From the NCBI GenBank assembly GCA_030920305.1, contig JARLUB010000001.1:186001-250000 (forward strand): a stretch of 64,000 nucleotides of DNA, read 5' to 3'. The notes beneath the pieces were generated by a model, which worked only from the letters and a program-made list of their open reading frames with translations, searched no databases and was not told the origin of the DNA. The stretch is from Eubacteriales bacterium SKADARSKE-1 (GTDB lineage: Bacteria; Bacillota; Clostridia; Oscillospirales; Acutalibacteraceae). Position numbers and translations under genes: made by a program. Shown piece by piece: positions 32,655-42,117 of this stretch. Numbering within the stretch: the stretch's first letter is position 1; every line of letters begins with the position of its first letter.

Positions 32655-33653
32655 ATGGATGTAAGAAAAAAGATTGAAGACTTAGAAGAAAGAAGTTTAT
32701 CAAAATTTTCACAACTTGCAAAAAACAGTCGTGGTAGGAAAAATTCTGATGAAACCTGTGATTTAAGAACAGTGTATCAAGTAGACAGGGGCAGAATAAT
32801 TCATAGCAAGGCCTTTAGAAGGCTAAAACATAAGACTCAGGTGTTTATTTCACCAGAAGGAGACCATTATAGAACCCGACTGACACATACGCTGGAAGTA
32901 TCTCAAATTGCAAGAAATGTAGCGCGAGCCCTTTTATTAAATGAAGACTTAACCGAAGCTATAGCTTTAGGTCATGATTTGGGGCACACTCCGTTTGGAC
33001 ATGCAGGTGAAAGTGCTTTAAATGAAATTGTACCAGGTGGCTTTAAGCATTATGAACAAAGTATTAGAGTAGTCGAAAAACTTGAAAAATCAGGAAAAGG
33101 GTTAAATCTTACAGAAGAAGTTAGAGATGGGATACTTCATCATACTAAAGGGGAATGGGCACACACACTTGAAGGTCAACTTATAAGATTAGCTGATAGA
33201 ATTGCCTACATAAATCATGACATAGATGATGCTATTAGAGCAAAGGTACTTAAAAGTTCTCAATTACCAGTTGATGTTATGAAAGTACTCGGTATAGAAA
33301 GTAATTTCAGAATAGACACAATAATAAGATCGCTTATTGAAAACAGTCAAAATGGATCACTTGCAATGTCAGAAGAAGTTACCAAGGCTTTTGGCGAGCT
33401 GCATGAATTTATGTATGAGCATGTATACAGAAATTCAGCAGCAAAAATTGAGGCTGTAAAAGTACCAGATTTTATAAAAATACTTTATGATTACCTTTTA
33501 AAAAACTCACAAAAATGGCCAAGTGATATAAGAAATATAGCTGAAGCGGAAGGAAGCGAACGAGCTGTATGTGATTACATTGCGGGGATGACTGATCACT
33601 TTGCAATACAGCTTTTTGAAAGTTTTTTTATTCCGCGGTCGTGGGATTTATAG
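32655..33653 (+). CDS. dgt: Deoxyguanosinetriphosphate triphosphohydrolase-like HD protein
   Basis: HD-domain enzyme removing tripolyphosphate from dNTPs. Seen: the N-terminal RTVYQVDRGRIIHSKAFRRL with HKTQVF, RTRLTHTLEVSQIARNVARAL (first His of the HD site), LGHDLGHTPFGHAGE (HD pair) and LADRIAYINHDIDDA (last Asp). The length of 332 residues matches the short dGTPase-like type. The order dgt-dnaG-rpoD is a conserved Clostridial block. ATG 32655; the preceding 111 bases hold no clear promoter, and the ribosome site is poor (GGATTGG). Confidence 0.93.
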   Translation: MDVRKKIEDLEERSLSKFSQLAKNSRGRKNSDETCDLRTVYQVDRGRIIHSKAFRRLKHKTQVFISPEGDHYRTRLTHTLEVSQIARNVARALLLNEDLTEAIALGHDLGHTPFGHAGESALNEIVPGGFKHYEQSIRVVEKLEKSGKGLNLTEEVRDGILHHTKGEWAHTLEGQLIRLADRIAYINHDIDDAIRAKVLKSSQLPVDVMKVLGIESNFRIDTIIRSLIENSQNGSLAMSEEVTKAFGELHEFMYEHVYRNSAAKIEAVKVPDFIKILYDYLLKNSQKWPSDIRNIAEAEGSERAVCDYIAGMTDHFAIQLFESFFIPRSWDL

Positions 33654-33738
33654 TTAAAGCTGAAAATTTTGCTACTTTCACTGTGAAAAACAGTTTATGT
33701 CAGATCATCTTAATCTTTAAGTATAAGGTGGTGAGTTT

Positions 33739-35541
33739 GTGGTGATTTCTGATGGCTTTATTGAAGAGCTAAAATTAAAATCTGATATAGTTGACATTGC
33801 TTCGTATTACGTTAACCTAAAAAGGCAAGGAAAAAATTTATGGGGTCTTTGTCCTTTTCATGCGGAAAAGACTCCATCATTTAGCGTGTTTCCCGATAGT
33901 GGATCATTTTATTGTTTTGGTTGTGGAGCTGGTGGAGATGTAATTACCTTTATTGAAAGGATAGAAAACCTTGATTACATAGAGGCTGTAAAGTTTTTAG
34001 CTGATAAAGCTGGAATTAATATGCCGCAAAATGATGGAAAAAGCGAGGATTTATCAAATTTAAGGCGAAGAATATTTGAGGCAAACCGCGAAGCAGCACG
34101 CTTTTTCCATAACACTTTGTATAGCGAAAAAGGAAAAGAAGCTCTTAAATACCTAAAAATACGAGGCCTAACAGATAATACTATTAAAAAGTTTGGTCTA
34201 GGTTTTGCACCAAATAGTAGATATGAATTAGGTAATCATCTAAAATCACAAGGGTTTAAACCTTATGAAATAATACAAGCAAACTTAGGGGTTTCAAAAG
34301 AAAACAAAGAGCCTTGGTCGCGCTTTTTTGATAGAGTTATGTTTCCTATAATAGATCTTCGAGGCAATGTGGTTGCCTTTGGCGGGCGAACAATGCTTGA
34401 TATAAAGCCTAAATATTTAAATACATCGGATACTATTATTTTTAAAAAAAGTTCTAATTTATTTTCCTTAAATTTTGCAAAAAATGAATCAACTGAAAAA
34501 CTAATTTTAGTTGAAGGGTATATGGATGTTATAGCACTTTACCAAGCAGGCTTTAAAAATACGGTGGCAACGCTTGGAACGGCATTAACTCCAGAACAAG
34601 CAAAACTCATGTCACGATATGCTAAAGAAATAATAATTTGTTATGACTCTGACTTAGCGGGACAAAAGGCTGCACAAAGAGCAATTGACTTATTAAGACA
34701 AACGGATGTTTTGATTAAAGTCGTAACAGTACCTAATGGAAAAGATCCCGACGAATTTATACGATTACATGGTTCTGAAGGGCCAACTAGGTTTAATTTA
34801 CTTTTAAATAGTTCTAATAATGATGTTGAGTATATTTTAAAAAAAGAAGCTTTAAAATATGATATTGAAACAACAGATGGCAAAATAGCTTATCTTAAAA
34901 GCAGTATTAAAATTTTATCTAAACTTAATAATCGTTTAGAGCAAGATATTTTTGCTGGAAAATTAAGCGAAAAAGTTGGTGTTGACAAGTCAACAATTAT
35001 GATGCAACTTTTAAAAGAACATAAAAAAAATAAAATTTTAGAAGAAAAAAAGGAATTTTTAAAAATTCAGCAGGATTTATCTGCAAAACGCGATTTTATA
35101 AATAAAGATAAAAGCAAAAACTTGAGAGCCGCGGTAGCTGAAGAAGCACTTATTGCTTTTATTATAAATAATCCTGATATTGCAAATAATATATTTTTAA
35201 AGCTAACACCTGAAAAGTTTTGCACAGATTTTAACAAAAGAGTTTATAGTTGCCTTTTTGAAAGAAAAAAAGCAAATAGGCCATTTAGTCTAATCGATTT
35301 AACACTTGACTTTACAAAAGAAGAAATTGCTAAAATTGCGAGTTTTTTAGCGATTGAGTCACGAAGAAACTCAACAATAAAAGCAGCTTATGAATATATA
35401 GATGTAATATTATATGAAAGTGAGAAATTTAGTGAGGTTGAACTTAATTTAGCAGATGAAAATAAAATACGGGAATATATGTTAAAGTTAAAAAGCATAA
35501 AAAATAGGGGGAAATTTGATAATGGATACGGTTCCTATTAA
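33739..35541 (+). CDS. dnaG: DNA primase DnaG
   Basis: Makes RNA primers for replication at the fork. Seen: the N-terminal zinc finger [14 protein letters not shown] with [11 protein letters not shown] (Cys-His-Cys-Cys, about residues 39-65), the RFxxRVMFPI-like catalytic start near 195, TOPRIM motifs [16 protein letters not shown] and [16 protein letters not shown] (about 257-310), and a C-terminal helicase-binding part. The 600 residues are typical. Start GTG 33739 has AAGGTGGTGAG before it. Its end overlaps the sigma-factor gene by 20 bases. Confidence 0.96.
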   Translation: MVISDGFIEELKLKSDIVDIASYYVNLKRQGKNLWGLCPFHAEKTPSFSVFPDSGSFYCFGCGAGGDVITFIERIENLDYIEAVKFLADKAGINMPQNDGKSEDLSNLRRRIFEANREAARFFHNTLYSEKGKEALKYLKIRGLTDNTIKKFGLGFAPNSRYELGNHLKSQGFKPYEIIQANLGVSKENKEPWSRFFDRVMFPIIDLRGNVVAFGGRTMLDIKPKYLNTSDTIIFKKSSNLFSLNFAKNESTEKLILVEGYMDVIALYQAGFKNTVATLGTALTPEQAKLMSRYAKEIIICYDSDLAGQKAAQRAIDLLRQTDVLIKVVTVPNGKDPDEFIRLHGSEGPTRFNLLLNSSNNDVEYILKKEALKYDIETTDGKIAYLKSSIKILSKLNNRLEQDIFAGKLSEKVGVDKSTIMMQLLKEHKKNKILEEKKEFLKIQQDLSAKRDFINKDKSKNLRAAVAEEALIAFIINNPDIANNIFLKLTPEKFCTDFNKRVYSCLFERKKANRPFSLIDLTLDFTKEEIAKIASFLAIESRRNSTIKAAYEYIDVILYESEKFSEVELNLADENKIREYMLKLKSIKNRGKFDNGYGSY

Positions 35542-36640
35542 GGATAAAAAAGTGGTTGTGCAAGAATTAATGGATAAGGGAAAAGCGAAAGGCCATATCA
35601 ATACAAAAGAAATTTTAGACGCAATGGGAGATTTTGATTTTGAGCCAGAACAGTTAGAACAAATTTATGATTCTATGGAATCTAATGGAATTGAAATAAT
35701 AGAAGACCTTTCTGATATAAAGGATGACGACATTGACCTTACAGAAGAAATTGCGGAAGATCATGAAATTGCAGATTTGCAAGAATCAATGGAGACTTAT
35801 TCGGCGCTTTCAACTGTAGATGATCCAGTTAAAGTTTATTTAAAGGAAATAGGAAGAGTTCCGCTTTTGTCTATGGAAGAGGAGATGGTGCTTGCAAAAA
35901 AAATCTCCGAAGGAGACGAGGCGGCAAAACAAAAGCTTTCAGAAGCTAATTTACGGTTGGTTGTAAGTATAGCGAAAAGGTACTTAGGCAGAGGAATGCA
36001 TTTTTTAGACTTAATACAAGAAGGCAATTTAGGTCTTATAAAAGCAGTGGAAAAATTCGATTATACGAAGGGATTTAAATTTTCTACTTATGCTACTTGG
36101 TGGATACGCCAAGCTATAACGAGAGCAATTTCTGACCAAGCTAGAACAATTCGAATTCCAGTGCATATGGTAGAAACAATAAATCGAATAAAAAAGGCGT
36201 CAAGTCAATTGCTTCATAAAAATGGACATGAGCCCACTGCAGATGAAATTGCGGAAGAATTAAAAATGCCAGTTGAAAAAATTCGAAAAATTATGAGAAT
36301 TGCGCAAGAACCAGTATCGCTGGAAGTTCCAATTGGAGAAGAGGAAGATAGCCATTTAGGTGACTTTATACCAGATGAAGATGCTTTAGCTCCAGTTGAA
36401 GCAGCATCGCATTCACTTCTTCGAGAGCAGCTTTTAGATGTTATTTATACGTTAACTCCAAGAGAAGGTAAAGTTTTACGTCTTAGATTTGGCCTTGAAG
36501 ATGGAAAAGCACGAACTTTAGAGGAAGTTGGAAAAGAATTTAATGTAACCCGCGAGAGAATTCGGCAGATTGAAGCAAAAGCGCTTAGAAAACTTAGGCA
36601 TCCAAGTAGAAGTCGGAAATTAAAAGACTTTTTGGGTTAA
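35522..36640 (+). CDS. rpoD: Primary sigma factor RpoD (SigA)
   Basis: Housekeeping sigma factor. Seen: region 1.1-like acidic N-terminus, region 1.2 [17 protein letters not shown], region 2 with [48 protein letters not shown] (the -10 recognition part), region 3 and region 4.2 [30 protein letters not shown] (-35 recognition). The length is 372 residues. Start ATG 35522 has GGGGGAAATTTGATA upstream; a TTG two codons earlier is less likely. The start lies inside dnaG, implying coupling. The clean TTGACA/TATAAT boxes in this window match a standard SigA. Confidence 0.97.
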   Translation: MDTVPIKDKKVVVQELMDKGKAKGHINTKEILDAMGDFDFEPEQLEQIYDSMESNGIEIIEDLSDIKDDDIDLTEEIAEDHEIADLQESMETYSALSTVDDPVKVYLKEIGRVPLLSMEEEMVLAKKISEGDEAAKQKLSEANLRLVVSIAKRYLGRGMHFLDLIQEGNLGLIKAVEKFDYTKGFKFSTYATWWIRQAITRAISDQARTIRIPVHMVETINRIKKASSQLLHKNGHEPTADEIAEELKMPVEKIRKIMRIAQEPVSLEVPIGEEEDSHLGDFIPDEDALAPVEAASHSLLREQLLDVIYTLTPREGKVLRLRFGLEDGKARTLEEVGKEFNVTRERIRQIEAKALRKLRHPSRSRKLKDFLG

Positions 36641-36663
36641 CAAAAATTAGATTTATATAAATA

Positions 36664-36704
36664 AAAAATAAGATCATCCTAATTAAGAGGGTGATTTTAT
36701 TTTT
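36664..36704 (+). terminator. Terminator of the dgt-dnaG-rpoD unit
   Basis: AAATAAGATCATCC pairs (with G-T pairs) with GGGTGATTTTATTT, ending in T4. Confidence 0.75.
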
Positions 36705-36791
36705 GCTTACAAAACTTGTGTTTAAAGCTCAGATAACTTATAAAACACACACATATATTACAAAATTACGAAAATATTATCTGAAATAATG

Positions 36792-36820
36792 TTGATTTCG
36801 AACATGTTTTATAGTATAAT
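36792..36820 (+). promoter_or_regulatory. Promoter of the GG-leader peptide pair
   Basis: TTGATT-N17-TATAAT, start point near 36827. It is among the best boxes in the window, suggesting strong expression. Confidence 0.75.
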
Positions 36821-36869
36821 AAAATCAAGTTTAAACATTATTTACTAGAGTTTTAAAGGAGGAGTTTAT

Positions 36870-37070
36870 ATGCCAGAAGATAAGAAAAAAGAAGAAGTCA
36901 AAGAGTTGGATAAAGAATTAGATGAGGTTTCAGGTGGAATAACTAGATTAAGGACAGAAAATCTACCATCTTTTAAGAGAAAAGGAAATGGAATGGTTCC
37001 GTTAGAATTTACAACAGGAGTGCGTTCATCCTCTGATTCTGGGAAAAATGGAAGAATTATGAAGTATTAA
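36870..37070 (+). CDS. Short peptide with a GG-type leader (tandem pair, first)
   Basis: 66 residues. The charged N-terminal leader ends ELDKELDEVSGG (residues 12-23), the pattern of double-glycine leaders cleaved by C39 peptidase exporters. The remaining 43 residues (ITRLRTENLPSFKRKG and on) are basic, Cys-free and end GRIMKY. ATG 36870 follows AAAGGAGGAG. The neighbouring gene at 37115 shares the leader and the ribosome-site region but not the C-terminal part. No exporter or modifying enzyme is nearby. It could be a bacteriocin, signal or RiPP-like peptide; function unknown. Confidence 0.7.
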   Translation: MPEDKKKEEVKELDKELDEVSGGITRLRTENLPSFKRKGNGMVPLEFTTGVRSSSDSGKNGRIMKY

Positions 37071-37114
37071 ATAAAAATAAGTTGTTACACTAAGTATTAA
37101 AAGGAGGAGTTTAT

Positions 37115-37321
37115 ATGTCAAAGGAAAAAGAAATAAAACAACAAGGTGAAGAATTAGATGAAGAGCTAAATAATGTATCTGGTGGAGTAAATCAAGAAAA
37201 TAATGACAGATTTAATTTTGATAAATTAAATAAAACTTTTTCGTCTCATTCATCTCATAGCTCAGATCCAGATAGGGATTGGGGAATTGACGGGCGTGGG
37301 CGTGGAAGACCCAAATTTTAA
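37115..37321 (+). CDS. Short peptide with a GG-type leader (tandem pair, second)
   Basis: 68 residues with leader ELDEELNNVSGG (residues 13-24), matching its neighbour. The C-terminal part is unrelated: Asn/Asp-rich, then SSHSSHSSDPDRD with His-Ser repeats and GRGRGRPKF at the end. There is no Cys. ATG 37115 follows AAAGGAGGAG, and the 44-base gap and shared upstream sequence indicate a tandem duplication with rapid change after GG. Both are transcribed from 36792 and end at the hairpin at 37345. Confidence 0.7.
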   Translation: MSKEKEIKQQGEELDEELNNVSGGVNQENNDRFNFDKLNKTFSSHSSHSSDPDRDWGIDGRGRGRPKF

Positions 37322-37344
37322 ATAGGGACTAAATATTTTAGATA

Positions 37345-37380
37345 AAAGTTCGCACAAAAAAATGTGCGAACTTTCTTTTG
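37345..37380 (+). terminator. Terminator after the GG-leader pair
   Basis: AAAGTTCGCACA pairs perfectly with TGTGCGAACTTT around six A, followed by CTTTT. Confidence 0.85.
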
Positions 37381-37424
37381 ATAGCAAAAAAGCTTGCTAA
37401 AACTTTAAAAAAGAATGTCATTAA

Positions 37425-37454
37425 TTGATTTTTGGTTCATCTTTGTTATATAAT
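37425..37454 (+). promoter_or_regulatory. Transketolase promoter
   Basis: TTGATT-N18-TATAAT, start point near 37461. Confidence 0.65.
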
Positions 37455-37516
37455 ATCTTTTCAGAGTTATGATATTAAAAGACATTGTAATTGTATAATA
37501 AGTGGAGGTAAACTAG

Positions 37517-38329
37517 ATGGATTTAAATTTAAAATGCCTTGAAATAAGAAAAAAAATACTAACAACTATTGGAACGCTTGGGGTGGGGCACATAGGCGGC
37601 TCACTGTCTATTGTTGAGCCTTTAGTTGTACTTTATGAAAAACATATGAATATAGACCCTAAAAACCCTAAAATGGAAGGTCGAGATAGGCTGATTGTAT
37701 CAAAGGGGCATAGTGGCCCTGCGGTATATGCTATGCTCTGTGACAAAGGCTATTTTGATGAAAGCTGGCTTTTAACTTTAAATAAACCTGGCACCAATTT
37801 GCCTAGTCACTGCGACATGAACAAAACACCTGGAATTGACATGACAACAGGGTCGCTAGGCCAGGGCTTTTCGTGCGCTATGGGTATTGCTAAAGCTTCA
37901 AAAATAAGAAAAGACGGTGCCACTATATACACAATTATTGGTGATGGCGAAAGCCAAGAAGGACAAATTTGGGAAGCTGCCATGTTTGGTGCACAACAAA
38001 AGCTTGACAATGTAATTGCATTTACTGACTATAATAAACTTCAATTAGACGGTGCATTAGCAGATATTTGCGACATAGCTCCACTTGACGATAAGTGGAG
38101 AGCTTTTGGTTGGAATGTTATTGCTGTTAAAAATGGTAACGACTGCGGCCAAATAGATAGGGCAATTATAGAAGCTAAAAAGGCAGATAAGCCTTCGATG
38201 ATTATTTTAAATACAATTAAGGGCAAAGGTATTTCATTTGTAGAAAATGCCGGAGTTGCAAATCACAGCATGCCAATTAGCCCTGAAATGGTTAGTGAAG
38301 GAATGGCAGAGTTGGAGGGAAAAATGTAA
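37517..38329 (+). CDS. Transketolase N-terminal subunit
   Basis: Thiamine-diphosphate-binding half of a two-subunit transketolase (non-oxidative pentose phosphate pathway). Seen: VGHIGGSLSIVEPLVVLYE, SKGHSGPAVYAML, TTGSLGQGFSCAMGIA and the ThDP motif GDGESQEGQIWEAAMFGAQ through DYNKLQLDG (about 145-185). The 270 residues match the split form; single-chain transketolases have about 650. ATG 37517 follows GTGGAGG. The next subunit starts at the stop codon (TAATG overlap), so the two are made together. Confidence 0.94.
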   Translation: MDLNLKCLEIRKKILTTIGTLGVGHIGGSLSIVEPLVVLYEKHMNIDPKNPKMEGRDRLIVSKGHSGPAVYAMLCDKGYFDESWLLTLNKPGTNLPSHCDMNKTPGIDMTTGSLGQGFSCAMGIAKASKIRKDGATIYTIIGDGESQEGQIWEAAMFGAQQKLDNVIAFTDYNKLQLDGALADICDIAPLDDKWRAFGWNVIAVKNGNDCGQIDRAIIEAKKADKPSMIILNTIKGKGISFVENAGVANHSMPISPEMVSEGMAELEGKM

Positions 38330-39249
38330 TGGAAATGAGAAAAGTTTTAGCAGAAGAACTTAGTAAATTAATGGCGCAAAATAAAAATATTGTATTAATA
38401 GATGCTGACCTTGCAAAACCGAATGGGGTAGCAGGCCTTAAAGAAAAATACCCTGATCGTGCTATGGATATAGGAATAGCTGAACAAAATATGGCATGTG
38501 TGGCAGCTGGAATGAGCAGTTATGGGTTTATTCCGTTTATTTCAACTTTTACGCCTTTTGCGACCAGAAGAATTTGTGACCAGGTAGCAATTTCGTGTGC
38601 TTATGCTAAGCAAAACGTAAAAATAATTGGCACAGACCCTGGAATTAGCGCAGAGTTTAATGGTGGAACTCACATGAGCATGGAGGACATTGGTGTGCTT
38701 CGCAGTATCCCTGAAATTGTGATTTTTGAACCGACAGATAATATTCAGCTGAAAAAAGCGCTGCCTCAAATTATAAATCACCCTGGTGTTGTTTATATAA
38801 GAGCATTTAGAAAAGAACTAGAAGATGTTTTTAATGAAAATAGCGACTTTGATTTATTTAAAGCTTCAAAAATACAAGACGGTAATGATATATCAATTTT
38901 TTGTTCTGGCATTATGGTGCAAGAAACGATGCAGGCAAATAAAATTTTAAAAGAAAAAGGAATTAATGCAGATATTATAAATATTCATACGATAAAGCCA
39001 ATAGATAGAAAAACAGTGGTTGAGTCAGCTAAAAAAACTGGTGTAGTTTTAACGGCCGAGAACCATAATATTATTGGTGGGCTTAAATCAGCTGTTAGCG
39101 AAGTTTTGATAGAGGAATTTCCTGTAAAACTTGCAGCAATTGGGGTAAATGACCGCTTTGGCCAGGTTGGAAGAATGCCTTATTTAAAAGAAGTATATAA
39201 AATGAGAGCAGAGGATATTGTGGAAAGTGTGATGCAGTTACTTTCTTAG
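38329..39249 (+). CDS. Transketolase C-terminal subunit
   Basis: Pyrimidine-binding and C-terminal half of the split transketolase. Seen: LIDADLAKPNGVAGLKEKYP, the DIGIAEQNMACVAAGM motif with the ThDP-activating Glu (about residues 49-64), FTPFATRRICDQ and GGTHMSMEDIGVLRSIP, with a C-terminal domain ending in the DRFGQVGRMPYLKE motif. It is 306 residues long. It starts within the stop of the N-terminal subunit gene and, with it, should form the active heterodimer. The rnj promoter region follows. Confidence 0.94.
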   Translation: MEMRKVLAEELSKLMAQNKNIVLIDADLAKPNGVAGLKEKYPDRAMDIGIAEQNMACVAAGMSSYGFIPFISTFTPFATRRICDQVAISCAYAKQNVKIIGTDPGISAEFNGGTHMSMEDIGVLRSIPEIVIFEPTDNIQLKKALPQIINHPGVVYIRAFRKELEDVFNENSDFDLFKASKIQDGNDISIFCSGIMVQETMQANKILKEKGINADIINIHTIKPIDRKTVVESAKKTGVVLTAENHNIIGGLKSAVSEVLIEEFPVKLAAIGVNDRFGQVGRMPYLKEVYKMRAEDIVESVMQLLS

Positions 39250-39340
39250 AAAATAAAAAGCTCTAAAGACTAACCGATAACAACTTTTAGTGTTTTGCTT
39301 GCCTTTAAAAGTAGGAGTTTACAGTGATATCCTTGTGCAC

Positions 39341-39369
39341 TTGACAAAAGATTTAATAAAAGATAAAAT
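39341..39369 (+). promoter_or_regulatory. rnj promoter
   Basis: TTGACA-N17-TAAAAT, start point near 39376, giving a 130-base leader before the rnj start that contains a terminator-like hairpin. Confidence 0.65.
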
Positions 39370-39431
39370 AAGAGCCAGTGATTGTGTTCGGATTTTTATG
39401 TGTATAGATAGAATATAAAAAGTAATTTATA

Positions 39432-39476
39432 GAATGCTGTTCCACATTTTAGTGGAACAGATATTCTTTGTTGTTT
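39432..39476 (+). terminator. Terminator or attenuator in the rnj leader
   Basis: CTGTTCCAC/GTGGAACAG around ATTTTA, extended by GAAT/ATTC, then TTTGTTGTTTTT. It lies between the rnj promoter and the rnj start, so it could end the transketolase transcript or attenuate rnj. Confidence 0.6.
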
Positions 39477-39505
39477 TTAAAAAATAAAAATTGGAGGTTA
39501 ATTTA

Positions 39506-41548
39506 GTGACAACAGAAACAAAGAAAGAAGAAAAAAACGAAAAAGACGTACCTAATTTAATAAAAAGATATGATAGAACAAGGGCCGTTAACAAACAAAC
39601 GAATCAGTTAGCATCTAGCAAACCTGAAAATATAGTAAAGCACAATGAAAGAAACACTGTAAATAATATTAATAACAAAAACAGAAATTTTGCAAAGGCT
39701 GACAACTCTTTTAAAAAAATCAATAATAACACAACAGGAAAGCCTTTAGCTACACCTAACAACAAAAATCAAAAAATATTTAAAAATAACCAGACAAATC
39801 AGAAAAAAGGAGAGCTTGAGCCAAAAAAGGTAAAAGAACCTATGGCAAAAGCTCAACACATAAATAATAGAATAAGAAAAAATGATAAGTTTCCATCAAT
39901 TAAAATTATGTTTTTGGGGGGACTTAATGAGATAGGCAAAAACCTTACATTGTTTGAATGTGGAAGCGATATGTTCATTCTTGATTGTGGTCTTGCTTTT
40001 CCAGATGTTGAAATGCTAGGAGTAGACCTTGTTATCCCGGACTTTTCATATATTGAAAAAAATATAGATAAAATAAAAGGTTTGGTTTTAACACATGGAC
40101 ACGAAGATCATATAGGTTCAATTCCATACCTTTTAAGAAATGTAAATATTCCAATTTACGGCACAAGTCTTACAATTGGTCTAGTTGGTGGAAAACTTAA
40201 AGAACACAATCTTTTTAATAAGGCTAAATTGAATGTTGTAAAGTCAGGACAATCAATAAAATTAGGTTGCATGCAAATTGAATTTATACATGTAAACCAT
40301 TCTATTCCTGATGCTGTTGGCGTAGCTATACATTCGCCAGCAGGAACAATTGTTCATACAGGCGACTTTAAAATTGACTTTACGCCAACCCAAGGTGGGA
40401 TGATCGATCTTGGCAAATTTGCAGAACTTGGAAATAAAGGCGTTTTAGCACTCATGGCTGATTCTACTAATGCTGATAGGCCTGGATATACCATGACTGA
40501 AAAAAAGCTCAATGCATCATTTGATAATTTATTTCGACAAGCCGAAAATAAACGTATAATAGTAGCATCATTTGCTTCAAATATAGGAAGAATACAGCAA
40601 ATTATAAACTGTGCTACAAAGTATGGAAGAAAAGTAGCATTCTCTGGCAGAAGCATGGTGAATTATATTGCAATAGCAGGTGAGCTTGGCTATTTAGATG
40701 TTCCAAGTGGGGTTATAATAGATATAGACCTTATAAACCGATTTCCAAAGGAACAAATTGTTTTGTTGACAACAGGTAGCCAAGGAGAACCTATGTCAGC
40801 ATTATCTAGAATGGCGACAGCGGACCATAGAAAAGTAGAAGTAGGTCCGGAAGATTTTATAATTATTTCAGCAAACCCGATTCCAGGCAATGAAAAAATG
40901 GTTGGTTCGGTTATAAATGATCTTATGAAACGTGGTTGCACGGTTGTATATGAGTCAATGTATGAAGTTCACGTATCGGGGCATGCTTGCTCTGAAGAGC
41001 TAAAACTCATACAAGGGCTTGTAAAACCACAATATTTTATACCAGTACACGGAGAACAAAAACATTTAAGGCGTCACGCGGATCTTGCTAAAGAGATGGG
41101 GCTTAAAGACTCTGAAATATTTATAGGTGATATTGGTGACACAATAGAACTTAATAAAGATCATATGAAATATATAGGAAAGGTTCCAGCAGGCAGAGTT
41201 TTGGTTGACGGACTTGGTATAGGCGATGTTGGAAGCATAGTTTTAAGAGACAGAAAGCATTTAGCTCAAGATGGTTTAATAGTAGTAGTTTGCACGATTG
41301 ATTTTACTAACGGCTTTGTTGTATCAGGGCCAGACATTGTATCTCGTGGATTTGTATATGTAAGAGAAGCGGAGCCACTTATGGAAGCTGCAAAAACAAA
41401 GACAGCAGAGGTCTTGGAAGACTGCAATAACAAAGGAATTCATGAATGGGGCGTAATAAAGACTAAAATAAAGGATACTTTATCGAAATTCTTTTATGAA
41501 AAAACAAAGCGTAGCCCTATGATTTTACCAATAATTATGGAAGTATAG
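39506..41548 (+). CDS. rnj: Ribonuclease J with a long Asn/Lys-rich N-terminal extension
   Basis: Metallo-beta-lactamase-fold endo/5'-exoribonuclease central to mRNA decay in Firmicutes. The catalytic part begins near residue 135 (IKIMFLGGLNEIGKN) and shows LTHGHEDHIGSIPYL (HxHxDH), the HTGDFKID Asp, SMYEVHVSGHA and IPVHGE. Family members have about 555 residues; here an extra 130-residue N-terminal tail is low-complexity (NNINNKNRNFAK, NNKNQKIFKNNQTNQKK) and probably disordered, perhaps an RNA or partner tether. The start GTG 39506 has GGAGG upstream; an earlier in-frame TTG overlaps that site. rplI follows after a GC-rich hairpin. Confidence 0.94.
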   Translation: MTTETKKEEKNEKDVPNLIKRYDRTRAVNKQTNQLASSKPENIVKHNERNTVNNINNKNRNFAKADNSFKKINNNTTGKPLATPNNKNQKIFKNNQTNQKKGELEPKKVKEPMAKAQHINNRIRKNDKFPSIKIMFLGGLNEIGKNLTLFECGSDMFILDCGLAFPDVEMLGVDLVIPDFSYIEKNIDKIKGLVLTHGHEDHIGSIPYLLRNVNIPIYGTSLTIGLVGGKLKEHNLFNKAKLNVVKSGQSIKLGCMQIEFIHVNHSIPDAVGVAIHSPAGTIVHTGDFKIDFTPTQGGMIDLGKFAELGNKGVLALMADSTNADRPGYTMTEKKLNASFDNLFRQAENKRIIVASFASNIGRIQQIINCATKYGRKVAFSGRSMVNYIAIAGELGYLDVPSGVIIDIDLINRFPKEQIVLLTTGSQGEPMSALSRMATADHRKVEVGPEDFIIISANPIPGNEKMVGSVINDLMKRGCTVVYESMYEVHVSGHACSEELKLIQGLVKPQYFIPVHGEQKHLRRHADLAKEMGLKDSEIFIGDIGDTIELNKDHMKYIGKVPAGRVLVDGLGIGDVGSIVLRDRKHLAQDGLIVVVCTIDFTNGFVVSGPDIVSRGFVYVREAEPLMEAAKTKTAEVLEDCNNKGIHEWGVIKTKIKDTLSKFFYEKTKRSPMILPIIMEV

Positions 41549-41553
41549 CAGCA

Positions 41554-41579
41554 GCGCGGAGCCTACTTAGGCTCCGCGC
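41554..41579. other. Perfect GC-rich hairpin between rnj and rplI
   Basis: GCGCGGAGCC/GGCTCCGCGC around TACTTA, 10 bp, without a T-tract. It could be a processing or partial-termination structure, or belong with the other GC-rich intergenic hairpins of this window. Confidence 0.55.
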
Positions 41580-41607
41580 CACCACCGATGGAGAAAGGAC
41601 TGATTTT

Positions 41608-42051
41608 ATGAAAGTTATTTTACTAAGTGATGTAAAAGGAAGCGGAAAAGCCGGGGATTTGGTTAACGTTTCTGATGGTTATGCTAGAAACTTTTTGTTA
41701 CCAAAAAAGTTTGCAAGAGAAGCTGATGCTGTGGCCTTGAGTGAGCTTAAAAGCCAACAGGCGGCAAAACAACACAAAATTGATGAAGAGATAAAGGCAG
41801 CTAAAAATTTAGCTTCGAAATTAGAAGGAAAAATAGTTAACATTACTGCAAAAGCCGGAGAAAATGGAAAGCTTTTTGGGTCTGTTACTGCAAAAGAAAT
41901 TGCGGCCGAAGTTTCAAAAGCCTTTAACATTAAAGTTGATAAAAGAAAAATACATGTAAAAGATGACATAAAAACATTTGGAACATATGAATGCGAAGTT
42001 AAGTTGTATCAAGGAATAAATGCAAAGATATATGTAGTTGTTAGAAATTAA
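41608..42051 (+). CDS. rplI: 50S ribosomal protein L9
   Basis: 147 residues, normal length. Begins MKVILLSDVKGSGKAGDLVNVSDGYARN-like (the conserved N-terminal rRNA-binding domain, with GYARNFLLPKKFA), then a long connecting helix and the C-terminal domain with GENGKLFGSVTAKEIA. ATG 41608 follows GAGAAAGGAC. It lies between rnj and dnaB in the common rplI-dnaB arrangement. Confidence 0.97.
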   Translation: MKVILLSDVKGSGKAGDLVNVSDGYARNFLLPKKFAREADAVALSELKSQQAAKQHKIDEEIKAAKNLASKLEGKIVNITAKAGENGKLFGSVTAKEIAAEVSKAFNIKVDKRKIHVKDDIKTFGTYECEVKLYQGINAKIYVVVRN

Positions 42052-42117
42052 AAAATCTACTAAAGGGCGGGCAAAGTTTTTTAGTTGTTTCTAGAGGATT
42101 TTAAGGAGATATACATA

